Origin: an uncultured Clostridia bacterium
Lineage (GTDB): Bacteria; Bacillota; Clostridia; Christensenellales; Borkfalkiaceae
Reading direction: 5' to 3'
Assembly (NCBI GenBank): GCA_949282385.1
Contig: CASDOP010000013.1
Location: 1-50,850 of the forward strand
Length of the DNA stretch: 50,850 nt
Position 1 is the first letter of the stretch. Each line of letters begins with the position of its first letter. The translations under genes were made by a program, and so were the position numbers. The notes under the pieces are model-generated. The model worked only from the letters and a program-made list of their open reading frames with translations, was not told the DNA's origin and made no database searches. Positions 1 to 7,575 of this stretch are shown here, one piece after another.

Positions 1-543
1 CGCACTTGTTTAGGTTGTGAGATGGTTGACGAGTGCATGGAAGAGGCTGATGACGATTTTAGCGGTAATGGTCGTAAATACATTGACTGCAAGCGCATGG
101 TTGAATGCGAGGCGCATGAACTCAATATGACCGCTCAACAGCTTAATCGTCCATTTGCGGAAATTGCGGCAACTCTTATTCATGAAATGTGTCATCAGTA
201 TGCAAGCATGAATAATCTGCAAGATACATCGAGAGGCGGCAATTATCACAATAAGCTATTTAAAAAGATAGCCGAGGCGCACGGTCTTAACGTGGCAAGT
301 GCTCCCACTATCGGGTGGTCGGTAACAACTTTGACAGACGATACAAAGGAAAAAATGATTGCCTTTGAGGCAGATACCCCCTGCGATGTTATCTATCGCT
401 TACCCGTTATGCACGGGCAGACGGTCAAGACTTCAAGTACACGCAAGTATATATGCCCTTGTTGCGGCATGAGCGTGAGAGCGACAAAGCAAGTCAATAT
501 CATGTGTGTTGACTGTAACGAGCTTATGAAAGCATGCGATTGA
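1..543 (+). CDS. SprT-like zinc metalloprotease, 5' end cut by window
   Basis: The reading frame is open to base 1; the first ATG in the window is at 22. Counted from that ATG, HEMCH at residues 54-58 is a zinc-binding HExxH motif, and H76 in a D-T-S-x-G-G-x-Y-H-N context is the expected third ligand. A C-terminal zinc ribbon uses C145, C148, C162 and C165. This arrangement is typical of SprT/Spartan-like proteins, a family linked to cleavage of DNA-protein crosslinks. In a phage with an HUH initiator, which forms a covalent protein-DNA bond, such an enzyme could remove stuck Rep, but that is inference. The gene is followed 10 bases later by a small membrane protein gene. Confidence 0.8.
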   Translation, partial: RTCLGCEMVDECMEEADDDFSGNGRKYIDCKRMVECEAHELNMTAQQLNRPFAEIAATLIHEMCHQYASMNNLQDTSRGGNYHNKLFKKIAEAHGLNVASAPTIGWSVTTLTDDTKEKMIAFEADTPCDVIYRLPVMHGQTVKTSSTRKYICPCCGMSVRATKQVNIMCVDCNELMKACD

Positions 544-553
544 GGTGATATAA

Positions 554-676
554 ATGTTCGCTGTAATCAGTTTGATTTTTTCAGTTATCAGCTTGGGCGT
601 GTCATGTTTTATTTGTGGTAGCACATTTTTATCGGATAAAGATTTATTTCACGATGATGAAAATGATGATGATTGA
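554..676 (+). CDS. Small single-pass membrane protein, 40 aa
   Basis: A short gene starts 10 bases after the SprT-like stop with the ribosome binding site GAGGTGAT. The product is 40 residues: a hydrophobic segment at about 2-25 and a very acidic tail (DKDLFHDDENDDD). It resembles the small hydrophobic proteins of filamentous phages only in size and layout. Its short C-terminus is acidic, whereas a major coat protein usually has a basic C-terminus, so I do not call it coat. It belongs to the same dense plus-strand gene run. Confidence 0.55.
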   Translation: MFAVISLIFSVISLGVSCFICGSTFLSDKDLFHDDENDDD

Positions 677-687
677 GGTAATTTATA

Positions 688-849
688 ATGCAAGATAATT
701 TAAAAGAAAAATACGGAATATCCGACGATGAATTAGAACGGGCGATTGACCAAATACAATTTGGTAAAATCGCTTGCGACGGTGTGGTGCTTTTTGCTCT
801 TGTCGATTTGATTTGCAATGGAGATATACAGCCGCAAAAGGAAAATTAA
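688..849 (+). CDS. Hypothetical 53-aa phage protein
   Basis: Starts at ATG 688 with TGAGGTAATTT upstream, 11 bases after the previous stop. The 53-residue product is acidic at its N-terminus, with a predicted short helix (DDELERAIDQIQFGKIA) and a hydrophobic middle (GVVLFALVDLI). I recognise no family. It is supported by spacing, ribosome binding site and the compact operon style of its neighbours. Confidence 0.5.
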   Translation: MQDNLKEKYGISDDELERAIDQIQFGKIACDGVVLFALVDLICNGDIQPQKEN

Positions 850-890
850 GTGTAATACACTTGCCGTTATTAAACGGCGATATGTTTATA

Positions 891-914
891 ACGGGGTATC
901 CCTCCGCCCCGTTC
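891..914 (+). terminator. Hairpin upstream of tRNA-Ser
   Basis: AACGGGG and CCCCGTT form a 7-bp stem around a 10-base loop, directly before the tRNA. There is no clear T-run, so it may be a processing or attenuation structure and not a full terminator. Confidence 0.4.
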
Positions 915-916
915 AT

Positions 917-1002
917 GGAAACGTAGCATAAAGGTAATGCAACTGATTGCTAATCGGTGAACGCTTTGCGTTTTGCAGGTTCAAGTCCTGCCGTTTCCGC
1001 CA
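917..1002 (+). tRNA. tRNA-Ser(GCT), with encoded CCA
   Basis: The acceptor stem GGAAACG pairs with CGTTTCC, followed by discriminator G and an encoded CCA. The D arm is GCAT/ATGC. The anticodon arm ACTGA-TTGCTAA-TCGGT gives anticodon GCT, which reads serine codons AGC and AGT. A long variable arm AACGC/GCGTT fits a class II serine tRNA, and the T arm is GCAGG-TTCAAGT-CCTGC. It sits within the run of small phage genes with phage genes on both sides. No copy of its 3' end is seen near the presumed right end of the prophage, so it does not look like the attachment site. Confidence 0.93.
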
Positions 1003-1061
1003 AACCCGAAAGGGTAAAATAGGACGGCTGACAACCTACTGTTAGGAGAATTATCAAAATT

Positions 1062-1529
1062 ATGGCAAACGAAAAGAAAGCAAAGAATGAAATGACGGCA
1101 ACTGTGGCTGAAATGGCAAACGGAAATTTCATTGTAAGGCGTGAGGCAATCTGCGATAAGCGCGGCAATCAGTTTATGACCGAGGACGGTCGCCTGTATT
1201 ATGCCTATTTACTGCGCGGAAAATTGCGCGGTAGGGCAATTAAAGTTGATTTTTCGCCGAGAGACAAAGGCGGTTATACTCCCCTTGACCTTGTGTTCGA
1301 TGTGTCGCCTGAAGCGGAACTTGAAATTGTCGATGAAATAACCAAGTTCAACGGCAAAAAGCAACATCGTACCGTTTACACGGTTAATACCGTTGACGAG
1401 GACGGTCTTGTGTGGAAATGCGAAGTTAAGCCCACTAATAAGAGCGATGTCGACTTGCTTGCAATGTTGATAAATATGAGCAAAAAGGAAATAAAAACCG
1501 TCGAGGTAAATCCTGAAACGGCGGCATAA
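1062..1529 (+). CDS. Hypothetical phage protein, candidate single-stranded DNA binding protein
   Basis: 155 residues from ATG 1062, with AGGAG 12 bases upstream. The sequence is mainly short charged strands, with a basic patch (RGKLRGRAIKVDFSPR) and a polar C-terminus ending in TVEVNPETAA. Size, position among early genes and strand-rich pattern would suit an OB-fold or gene V-like single-stranded DNA binding protein, which every filamentous phage needs, but I see no diagnostic motif. This is a guess from context; a structure prediction would settle it. Confidence 0.55.
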   Translation: MANEKKAKNEMTATVAEMANGNFIVRREAICDKRGNQFMTEDGRLYYAYLLRGKLRGRAIKVDFSPRDKGGYTPLDLVFDVSPEAELEIVDEITKFNGKKQHRTVYTVNTVDEDGLVWKCEVKPTNKSDVDLLAMLINMSKKEIKTVEVNPETAA

Positions 1530-1561
1530 ATGATAAATCGGTCAAACTCGTCTGTGGAGTA

Positions 1562-1577
1562 ATCTGCGGACGGGCAG
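1562..1577 (+). other. Small hairpin in leader before the 65-aa gene
   Basis: TCTGC and GCAGA pair around GGACGG. It lies in the non-coding 1530-1673 stretch together with the TGTT hairpins. Confidence 0.35.
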
Positions 1578-1607
1578 ACTGCTATATTTCTTTTTAAATG
1601 CAAAATT

Positions 1608-1643
1608 CCCCTTCAAGGGGTGTTAGCTCCCTGCAAGGGTGTT
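1608..1643 (+). repeat. Tandem hairpin-TGTT elements, leader copy
   Basis: Two hairpins follow each other: CCCCTTCAAGGGG then TGTT (1608-1624), and CCCTGCAAGGG then TGTT (1629-1643). The same arrangement occurs before the replication gene at 9277-9309. They lie 30-65 bases before the ATG at 1674, so they are probably transcribed as a leader. Confidence 0.65.
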
Positions 1644-1673
1644 AAGGAAATAAAAGGAAACGAGGTAACGGAA

Positions 1674-1871
1674 ATGAAAGGTTTTATCGAGGTAACATTG
1701 AGCGGCGGCGAAAAGGCTTTGTGTCCTGTACGACTTATATCGGGTGTGGTTGAGGATAATGACGGAGCATTTATTGAAACGGGTACGGACAACAAAGGCA
1801 AGTCGACAGGCATGTGTGTAGCTGAAAGCTACGAAAATATTAAACAAAAATTAACAGATTGTGAGGTTTAA
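1674..1871 (+). CDS. Hypothetical 65-aa phage protein
   Basis: I choose ATG 1674 because GAGGTAACG precedes it closely; a GTG at 1620 in the same frame would run through the hairpin pair. The product starts MKGFIEVTLS and looks like a small strand-rich fold (FIEVTLSGGEKALCPVRLI). No family recognised. The structured leader suggests control at translation. Confidence 0.55.
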   Translation: MKGFIEVTLSGGEKALCPVRLISGVVEDNDGAFIETGTDNKGKSTGMCVAESYENIKQKLTDCEV

Positions 1872-1876
1872 ATCAA

Positions 1877-2113
1877 ATGGCAAAGAGAAGTTATACAGCC
1901 AAAGAGCGTAAAGCGTACCACATGGGGCGTGCGTATGCCGCGGCAAAGGCAGGCAAGCGCGTAAATTGCCCCGACAGTAAAAGTAAACAGTCATTCCGCA
2001 ACGGCGTAAATTCTGTTCGCGGAAAGGGCAAAAAACAGAAAAGTAAGGCTACGGGCGATATGTGTTTCGTAGTCGATGAAAACGGCGTTGTTGTCGGGCG
2101 CATGAAGTGTTGA
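1877..2113 (+). CDS. Small basic phage protein, 78 aa
   Basis: Starts five bases after the previous stop. The product is strongly basic (KRSYTAKERKAYHMGRAYAAAKAGKR) with a Lys/Gly-rich centre and a short C-terminal strand segment ending in RMKC. Charge suggests nucleic-acid binding. No family recognised. Confidence 0.55.
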   Translation: MAKRSYTAKERKAYHMGRAYAAAKAGKRVNCPDSKSKQSFRNGVNSVRGKGKKQKSKATGDMCFVVDENGVVVGRMKC

Positions 2114-2121
2114 GGTGAAAT

Positions 2122-2343
2122 ATGGCGTTTTTAAAGAAGCTGACGAAAAGCGAAAAGCGCGTCATGGCGACTAATGCGGGGTATAGAGAGCTTGAAGCTC
2201 TGCAAAAGACTTATTGCATAACGCCGTTTAAAACAGATAAAAGCCGCGATGTAATTACATTGCATTATTGGCACGATAACGGCAACGGGCGTAAATCTCG
2301 CCGCAGTGTTGAATACGACAGAAAAAATCGGCGTTGGGTGTGA
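2122..2343 (+). CDS. Hypothetical basic phage protein, 73 aa
   Basis: GAGGTGAAAT precedes ATG 2122. Residues 1-30 are a basic helix (FLKKLTKSEKRVM); the C-terminal half, with HYWHDNGNGRKSRRS, looks like a small strand pair. No family recognised. It sits between two equally small genes with almost no spacing. Confidence 0.5.
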   Translation: MAFLKKLTKSEKRVMATNAGYRELEALQKTYCITPFKTDKSRDVITLHYWHDNGNGRKSRRSVEYDRKNRRWV

Positions 2344-2346
2344 GCT

Positions 2347-2544
2347 ATGATAAGGTTTACCCGAAAACAAAAACAGCTTGCTCGTACTACTTCTGCGGCG
2401 AAGTTGCAGGATATGTACGAGCATAGCGAACGAAAGTTGGATTATGCGGCGCGGCGTGGCGATTTGAAAGCCGTTGACCGTGCAATGAAAGAGCATCGCG
2501 ATTATGAATATGCGTTACTCTGTAAAAAGTCTAAAAAATATTAA
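2347..2544 (+). CDS. Hypothetical basic helical phage protein, 65 aa
   Basis: Starts three bases after the preceding stop. All-helical, highly charged sequence (RKQKQLARTTSAAKLQDMYEHSERKL). No family recognised. It is the last of the small genes before the strong ribosome binding site that opens the membrane/surface gene block. Confidence 0.5.
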   Translation: MIRFTRKQKQLARTTSAAKLQDMYEHSERKLDYAARRGDLKAVDRAMKEHRDYEYALLCKKSKKY

Positions 2545-2564
2545 ATTAAAGGAGATTTAAAATA

Positions 2565-2804
2565 ATGAGAAAAAAATCGCATGGCGGCGTAATCGGTGTT
2601 ATATTCGCAATTATTCTTGCGGCTGTGCTTGTCCTGACTTGTTGTATCGGTTCGAGTTGGTTTACTAACACTGATATTGCGACTTGGTTCAATGGTTGGG
2701 CAAGGGCGTACAGCCTGCAGAAGATGAAACGCCTGTTGATGAGGGTGCTAATGTTTCCGACGGTATGGTTGTTTCTTCGGTTTCTGCAATGGGACTTAAA
2801 CTGA
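2565..2804 (+). pseudogene. 5' part of frameshifted membrane-anchored surface protein
   Basis: A strong AAAGGAG site precedes ATG 2565. The N-terminus has a short basic stretch and one membrane segment (about residues 9-28), then WFTNTDIATWFNGW. In this frame the remaining sequence becomes basic and hydrophobic and stops at 2804, whereas the overlapping frame continues for 329 codons as an acidic, strand-rich extracellular protein. Adding one G to the GGG run at 2698-2700 gives FNGWGKGVQPAEDE and one 369-residue protein from 2565 to 3673. The break is therefore best read as loss of one G. Real decay, phase variation or a sequencing error are all possible. Confidence 0.6.
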
Positions 2805-3673
2805 CCGCTGTAAACGCAAGTGCTGATACAGATGATGATAGCGGTAGCGTAATGGCAGAGAATGAATATACGCTTACCGTAACTCCTGAACCTGTTACTG
2901 CCGATGACACTTATTCGTGGGTTGCTACTGACACAAGTAATATTACACTTATTCCCTCTTCAGATACTAAGTCTTGTAAAGTAGTTTGTAATTCTGCGTT
3001 CGGCGAACAGATTACTGTTACGGTAACGAGTAATGTCAATGAAGATGTTACAGCTTCTTGTACTCTTGATTATGTAAAAAAGATTACGAGTGTTGTTGTA
3101 AGCACTCCTGACATTATCAATTTTATCGGTACTTCTCAGGAACATACTGTTGCATTAACTCCTACTTATGGTGTTGGCACAATTACTCCTGATGTTCTTA
3201 CTGTTACAGGCGGCTCGCTTAAGTCTAATATTTCGGGTGAATTAAGTGTTAGTCAATCTTCAACATTTAATGGTTCAACCACTATTTATGTGCGTGAGGG
3301 AACTTATGGTGATTTCGTATTTACAGGTGATACTTTTTCTGTTACCACCCCTGCGGCGGCATTTATTAAAAGTACTTCTACTCGCACTATTGAGGGCGGT
3401 TTAATGCCGACCGGTTTGAGTTCTGATGTTGAGCTTCTTGCTCTTGGTGGATATCCTACTGTCGCACAACTTTACACTGCATACAATAATTCTTATAAAA
3501 CTTCTGTCGACGGCGCTAATGACGGTGAGCTTACCGTTAATTATTCCTATTATTATAACGATGTAGAGATTGGGTCTTCTTCCGTTACGGTTTCTATAGG
3601 TTTTAACTGTTCTGCTCTTGTTGTTAATGCGGTTTCGTCATCGCTTAATCAGGGTTCAATAATATTTTATTAA
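2684..3673 (+). pseudogene. 3' part of frameshifted surface protein with Ig-like repeats
   Basis: This frame has only a TTG codon at 2684 without a ribosome binding site, so it is unlikely to start on its own; it continues the gene at 2565 after a one-base loss. The product is rich in Thr, Ser, Val and Asp with alternating strands (NEYTLTVTPEPVTADDTYSW, ITVTVTSNVNEDVTASCTL), like bacterial Ig-like domains. It ends in the tail GSIIFY, nearly the same as the tail of the next protein (SGVIFY). A virion-surface or host-contact role is inferred from the membrane anchor and the position before the adsorption-like protein. Confidence 0.6.
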
Positions 3674-3697
3674 GTATTTTTGACAAGGCGGTAATAT

Positions 3698-4267
3698 ATG
3701 AATAGGTTCGGAAAATTTCTATTAATCTTTATTGTTGCTTTGTTTATTTTTGGTGCAGTAGGTTTTATAGTCGCATTCTCCCTGCGTGACAGCGGTTACA
3801 GCTTTTATGTTGAGTATAACGGAAATAAGTATTTTGGCGGTTCAACGTCAAATGAGGGTATTTATGTTTTTCCGAATACGGAGCATAAGTTTGTTGTTAA
3901 ATCTATAGCAAGCGACAATGTGGATTATACCGTGAAGGTATTGTCTAACAGCGTAAATAATTTTAATTTCGGCGTAGATGATACTATGTATTCATTCTAT
4001 AACGGCGATGACGAGCTTGATGATTATTCAGCAATTTTTGACTTGCAACAGACTGATGGCGGTTTTACTATTTTTGTTCCGCAGGGCATGACAGTTCAAT
4101 CAGCGATTGAAGCAAAATATGGCGGTGAAGCTATTTTCTTTGATAGTTTTTCGAGCGATAAAAGCTATTTTAAACTTTGCATTTTAATAGATAACGTAAC
4201 TATTGAATTGCCTCTTTATTTAATTAGCTTTTTCGAGATTTCGCCGTCAGGGGTTATATTTTATTGA
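3698..4267 (+). CDS. Membrane-anchored phage surface protein, 189 aa
   Basis: AAGGCGGTAA precedes ATG 3698. One N-terminal membrane segment (residues about 6-28) is followed by a polar strand-rich domain with many Tyr, Asp and Asn. The tail SGVIFY matches the tail GSIIFY of the preceding gene product. The next gene's ATG at 4276 follows eight bases after the stop. In filamentous phages the genes between coat and assembly ATPase are usually minor virion proteins, so a minor coat role is plausible. No named family recognised. Confidence 0.6.
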   Translation: MNRFGKFLLIFIVALFIFGAVGFIVAFSLRDSGYSFYVEYNGNKYFGGSTSNEGIYVFPNTEHKFVVKSIASDNVDYTVKVLSNSVNNFNFGVDDTMYSFYNGDDELDDYSAIFDLQQTDGGFTIFVPQGMTVQSAIEAKYGGEAIFFDSFSSDKSYFKLCILIDNVTIELPLYLISFFEISPSGVIFY

Positions 4268-4275
4268 GGTATTAT

Positions 4276-6378
4276 ATGAAAAAATTTTTGAAAGTTCACT
4301 TTCAACATATAATCTGTGTGTTGCTCCTCTTGGTGCTGTGTTTAACTATGTTGGGCGGACAAGTTTCCGCCCCCTATGTTTATGCGTACTCGGCGAAAGA
4401 ATTGAATTACGACAACACTAACGCCCTTGATGATTTATGTAGTTCTACCATAGACGGCGAGCAGTTCGATATAGCCGATTACCCTAAGAACGCGCAGGGT
4501 ACGGCGCAGATGATTACCTTTGTTGAATATTGTTATTCGCAGTTTAAAAATGGTTTCGGTAATTATGCGCTGTATGTGTATATATATAATCCTGCACTTG
4601 TGGAGTTTGCTACTCTTTCTGCAATGAATAAAATTGAGATTTCTACCGACTTTTATTACGATAATGAACAGGGTAAAGTCGGTGATGTTAAGGATTATCA
4701 AAAATTTGGACTTAAGTTCTGCAATGCAAGCGGCGGCGAGTATGCAAATCTTTTTTTGAAATTTCGCATAGTTGATGATGAAAATATAATACTCAATGCT
4801 CAGCGCGAACACGAACAAAAGACGGGTAATAGATATTACCATGTATCGGGTATTGAGCTGTTCGAGATAGGTGGTAGCGCGACAAACGCGCATGAATACG
4901 CTGTAAACAAGTATTATCAGTTCAGCGGCTATGCTGAGGGTTATGGCGATAGCAAAAATTTTCCTTTTACTTGTTTAAGTACGGGAAAAGCTGAAGTTGT
5001 GGAACTTGACGTAAGACATACGTTCTACCGCTCCGAAACTTCAAGTAAAGGCTCGGGTTATCAAAATCAGCTTGATAGCGTATATTTTGCCGTGCCGAAG
5101 CGCCTGTTCGATACCTACGGCGAATTGCAACGCATTAAAGCCGAATGGTACGAATATAAGACAAAAGATATTATCGTTACGAGTAATGACGATTTTTATA
5201 ATAAAGCCTTTCCTTGGCTTGGCAAAGCTACGGGAGATATTGGCAGGTATTCCGCTATGCCCGTCTATAACGAAGCTATAGGTATAAGTTTAGGTCAAAA
5301 TGCGGGCAATGCGGGTGGCGGTCTTTCCGCCGCTTCGTGGGGTTGGAATTTAGGCGAGGGGTATTTATATCCGTATTGTCTTATTATGTATTATCTTTTT
5401 CTTGTTGACGATATAAGCAGTTATGACCCATACGCCGACATCGTAAGCATTGGCGGCGTTGAGAGTAATCAGCTGTATGAATACATAAAAAGTTACAATA
5501 AAAGCTATGACGGCGGCACGCTCCCTATTAAGGATGGCACTATTAGCGCAGACCTTTTTGCCGACGACATAGATGATTACCGCAAGGTTGACAGCGATTA
5601 CGGTAAAATACAGCAAGGTTATAGTTATTATGATTTCGATGCCGATTTAGACTTGCAACACCTTTCGAGTTGGCAGGAGAGCAACCCTTCTTTTTGGGAT
5701 AATTGGGTGAATTGGGGCTTGTTTGAAGCCATATTTGGCGATATTCCTAATGAGGAGAGCCGTACGGTCGCCCCTATTGTGATAATCGAAGAGGACGATT
5801 TAAAGGGTACTTCTACCGAGGTAAGTGAACGTCTTTTAATAAATTCTGGTGATGTACAGGCTTTGCGCAATTTTTACGAGGAAGCAGTTTCTATTGATAC
5901 GGCAGTTCCTGACGACGAAGAAAAAGTTGTTGTGTTGTTCCATTTTGCAACAAGCGATTATTATTCTGCTCCTGTGGATATTATAGAGCTTGGCGCTGGT
6001 TTTTTGGGGTCTGATAAGGCTACAGGCGGTCAAGTTTACCGCGCTTGGGAGAGCGTGTTTTTTGATTTTGACGTAATCCAGCTTACTTTTAATAATGACG
6101 GCGAATATCATGTTATTCCTGCAGTATCTTCACCTATTGACATTGTCAACGCAATCACTCCGCCCGTAGATATGGACAGTGATATTCCTTTGTGGGCGTA
6201 TGTTCTTGTAGTGCTTGCTGAAATAGTCGTGCTTATTTTGCTTCGGCTTGTACTCCGCACGGTGTGCGATTTGCCGTGGTGGATAATGCTCATATTTCTT
6301 GCCATAACCATTGTGCTTGATGTGTTCTTTATATCTACGTTTGCGGGTTGGTGTTATTCGCTCATTGCGGGTGGCTAA
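4276..6378 (+). CDS. Candidate adsorption (pIII-like) minor virion protein, 700 aa
   Basis: I use ATG 4276, which has TGAGGT seven bases upstream, not the TTG at 4264. The product has a signal peptide (residues about 10-35, ending near VSAPYVYA), a long Tyr/Asp/Asn-rich extracellular region, and two C-terminal membrane segments starting at IPLWAYVLVVLAE and WWIMLIFLAITIV. The large secreted body with C-terminal membrane anchor, directly before the Zot-type ATPase, is where filamentous phages carry the adsorption protein. Sequence similarity to known pIII is not visible, as is usual for this role. An 18-bp palindrome overlaps codons 5-10. Confidence 0.65.
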   Translation: MKKFLKVHFQHIICVLLLLVLCLTMLGGQVSAPYVYAYSAKELNYDNTNALDDLCSSTIDGEQFDIADYPKNAQGTAQMITFVEYCYSQFKNGFGNYALYVYIYNPALVEFATLSAMNKIEISTDFYYDNEQGKVGDVKDYQKFGLKFCNASGGEYANLFLKFRIVDDENIILNAQREHEQKTGNRYYHVSGIELFEIGGSATNAHEYAVNKYYQFSGYAEGYGDSKNFPFTCLSTGKAEVVELDVRHTFYRSETSSKGSGYQNQLDSVYFAVPKRLFDTYGELQRIKAEWYEYKTKDIIVTSNDDFYNKAFPWLGKATGDIGRYSAMPVYNEAIGISLGQNAGNAGGGLSAASWGWNLGEGYLYPYCLIMYYLFLVDDISSYDPYADIVSIGGVESNQLYEYIKSYNKSYDGGTLPIKDGTISADLFADDIDDYRKVDSDYGKIQQGYSYYDFDADLDLQHLSSWQESNPSFWDNWVNWGLFEAIFGDIPNEESRTVAPIVIIEEDDLKGTSTEVSERLLINSGDVQALRNFYEEAVSIDTAVPDDEEKVVVLFHFATSDYYSAPVDIIELGAGFLGSDKATGGQVYRAWESVFFDFDVIQLTFNNDGEYHVIPAVSSPIDIVNAITPPVDMDSDIPLWAYVLVVLAEIVVLILLRLVLRTVCDLPWWIMLIFLAITIVLDVFFISTFAGWCYSLIAGG
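4288..4305. promoter_or_regulatory. Palindrome site A, TTGAAAGT-TC-ACTTTCAA
   Basis: Eight-base arms are perfectly complementary around a two-base spacer. It lies inside the first codons of the adsorption-like gene. It is one of five related sites (A-E) in the prophage. Confidence 0.6.
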
Positions 6379-6379
6379 A

Positions 6380-6397
6380 TTGTAAGTACACTTTCAA
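6380..6397. promoter_or_regulatory. Palindrome site B, one mismatch
   Basis: TTGTAAGTACACTTTCAA differs from the family by one base in the left arm. It fills the 31-base gap between the adsorption-like gene and the ATPase gene, ending 12 bases before the ATPase ATG. Confidence 0.6.
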
Positions 6398-6409
6398 AAA
6401 TGTAGTTTT

Positions 6410-7228
6410 ATGATTACGATAATTTTTGCGCCGCCGAGAACGGGCAAAACGTGTTTTCTTACTCATGTTGCGCGAACGGCGGCGTTTGATAAACAACGTA
6501 ATACTGCTATGCGGCGTGAAATTCTTTTAAAACGTGCGAGCGGCTTTGACGGTCTTGATACTGTACCTGTTCATTGCGTGTCGGCGAATTACGATATTGT
6601 AATGCACAAATTCGGATATAGTCCCCGTCTTAGCCGCCGCATTAATCCCTATCGTTTGGGATATGCCAACGAATTTGTTGACACGCATTTCAATTTGCCG
6701 TATGAGTGCATTTGCATTACCGAGGCGCAAAAATATCTTAATAGCCGCATGTCAACGTATTTTCCTGATTGGCAAAGTCGTTGGTATGAGCAGCACGGGC
6801 ATAATAATCTTGACATATTTCTTGACACTCAGCGTCCTATGCTTATCGATGTCAATGTGCGCGAGCTTTCACAGTTCATCGAGATTATGAGCCTGAAGCT
6901 TAAATATGACGGCTATGGTAAAGTTTGCGGTCTGACTTGGAACATTCGTAAGATTGAAAACAGTTCCCTTTTTGACCGTTATATGCAGAGTGGCAAAAAG
7001 GATAAAGATTGCTACACTGAAGATGTTGTTAAAGCCGATTATAATGTTTTTGCTTGTTATGATAGTCAGCATTGCAAACCTAAGTTTTATGACGGTCATT
7101 TACATGATGACTTTGATTACGTTCAGGCAGAGCCGAATGACGGTACGATTGACGGATATATAAAATATCTGCTTGAAATGGATGATGAGCTTCCCGAAAA
7201 CTTCTATATGCGGAGGAAAACAGCGTGA
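6410..7228 (+). CDS. Zot-type (gene I-like) phage assembly ATPase
   Basis: The N-terminus MITIIFAPPRTGKT carries a Walker A motif (A-P-P-R-T-G-K-T, residues 7-14). The second strand motif is CICITEAQ near residue 103, with E where many relatives have D. This pattern is typical of the Zot/pI family, which powers filamentous phage assembly at the membrane. The protein has 272 residues and no visible membrane segment or C-terminal periplasmic domain, which many Gram-negative relatives have. No ribosome binding site precedes ATG 6410; palindrome site B lies there instead. The stop overlaps the next gene's GTG start. Confidence 0.85.
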   Translation: MITIIFAPPRTGKTCFLTHVARTAAFDKQRNTAMRREILLKRASGFDGLDTVPVHCVSANYDIVMHKFGYSPRLSRRINPYRLGYANEFVDTHFNLPYECICITEAQKYLNSRMSTYFPDWQSRWYEQHGHNNLDIFLDTQRPMLIDVNVRELSQFIEIMSLKLKYDGYGKVCGLTWNIRKIENSSLFDRYMQSGKKDKDCYTEDVVKADYNVFACYDSQHCKPKFYDGHLHDDFDYVQAEPNDGTIDGYIKYLLEMDDELPENFYMRRKTA

Positions 7229-7518
7229 TTAACTACAACAAAAATAAGCTCATTAATACTTGTCTTGGTAAGTATTATGAAACTTTTTCGCTCACGCTCG
7301 ATACCGCCGATTTTGTGCCTGAAAAGTACAATAAAAAGATTTTGGCGTACATATTCAAGAACATGAAACGGCAGTTCCGCAGGCTTGACCGTGAGGACAG
7401 GCGTTATCAGCGAGAATTGCGCAGGAAAGAAAAGGAAAAATTAAAGGCTAAGCAGTCCGCCGCTGATGAGCATGCGGACGAAAAACAGAGTTCAAGTAAG
7501 GGCGTATCCCCTCATTGA
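7225..7518 (+). CDS. Hypothetical phage protein with basic coiled-coil tail, 97 aa
   Basis: GTG start at 7225 overlapping the ATPase stop, with CGGAGGAAA upstream, so translation is probably coupled. Residues 45-75 form a highly charged helix (RQFRRLDREDRRYQRELRRKEKEK), followed by a polar tail. No family recognised. Coupling to the assembly ATPase suggests a partner role, by inference. Confidence 0.55.
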   Translation: MINYNKNKLINTCLGKYYETFSLTLDTADFVPEKYNKKILAYIFKNMKRQFRRLDREDRRYQRELRRKEKEKLKAKQSAADEHADEKQSSSKGVSPH

Positions 7519-7525
7519 CAAAATA

Positions 7526-7555
7526 GCCGCTTAGGGTGGAAAAACTCTAAGCGGC
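7526..7555 (+). terminator. Hairpin after the 97-aa gene
   Basis: GCCGCTTAG pairs with CTAAGCGGC (9 bp) around a 12-base loop. No T-run follows, so termination may be weak. Confidence 0.5.
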
Positions 7556-7575
7556 ATAATAATAAGAGGTGTTTT

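Noticed and set aside
917..1002. tRNA-Ser as the prophage attachment site
   Set aside because: Genes on both sides share phage style, and no duplicate of the tRNA 3' end occurs near 12000.
2690..2705. Programmed -1 frameshift in the surface protein gene
   Set aside because: No X-XXY-YYZ heptamer in the overlap. A one-base loss in the G run explains it more simply.
2684..3673. Independent gene starting at TTG 2684
   Set aside because: No ribosome binding site, and the sequence joins naturally to the signal-anchor frame at 2565 after adding one G.
4264..4275. TTG 4264 as start of the 700-aa protein
   Set aside because: ATG 4276 has TGAGGT at the right distance and begins a normal signal peptide.
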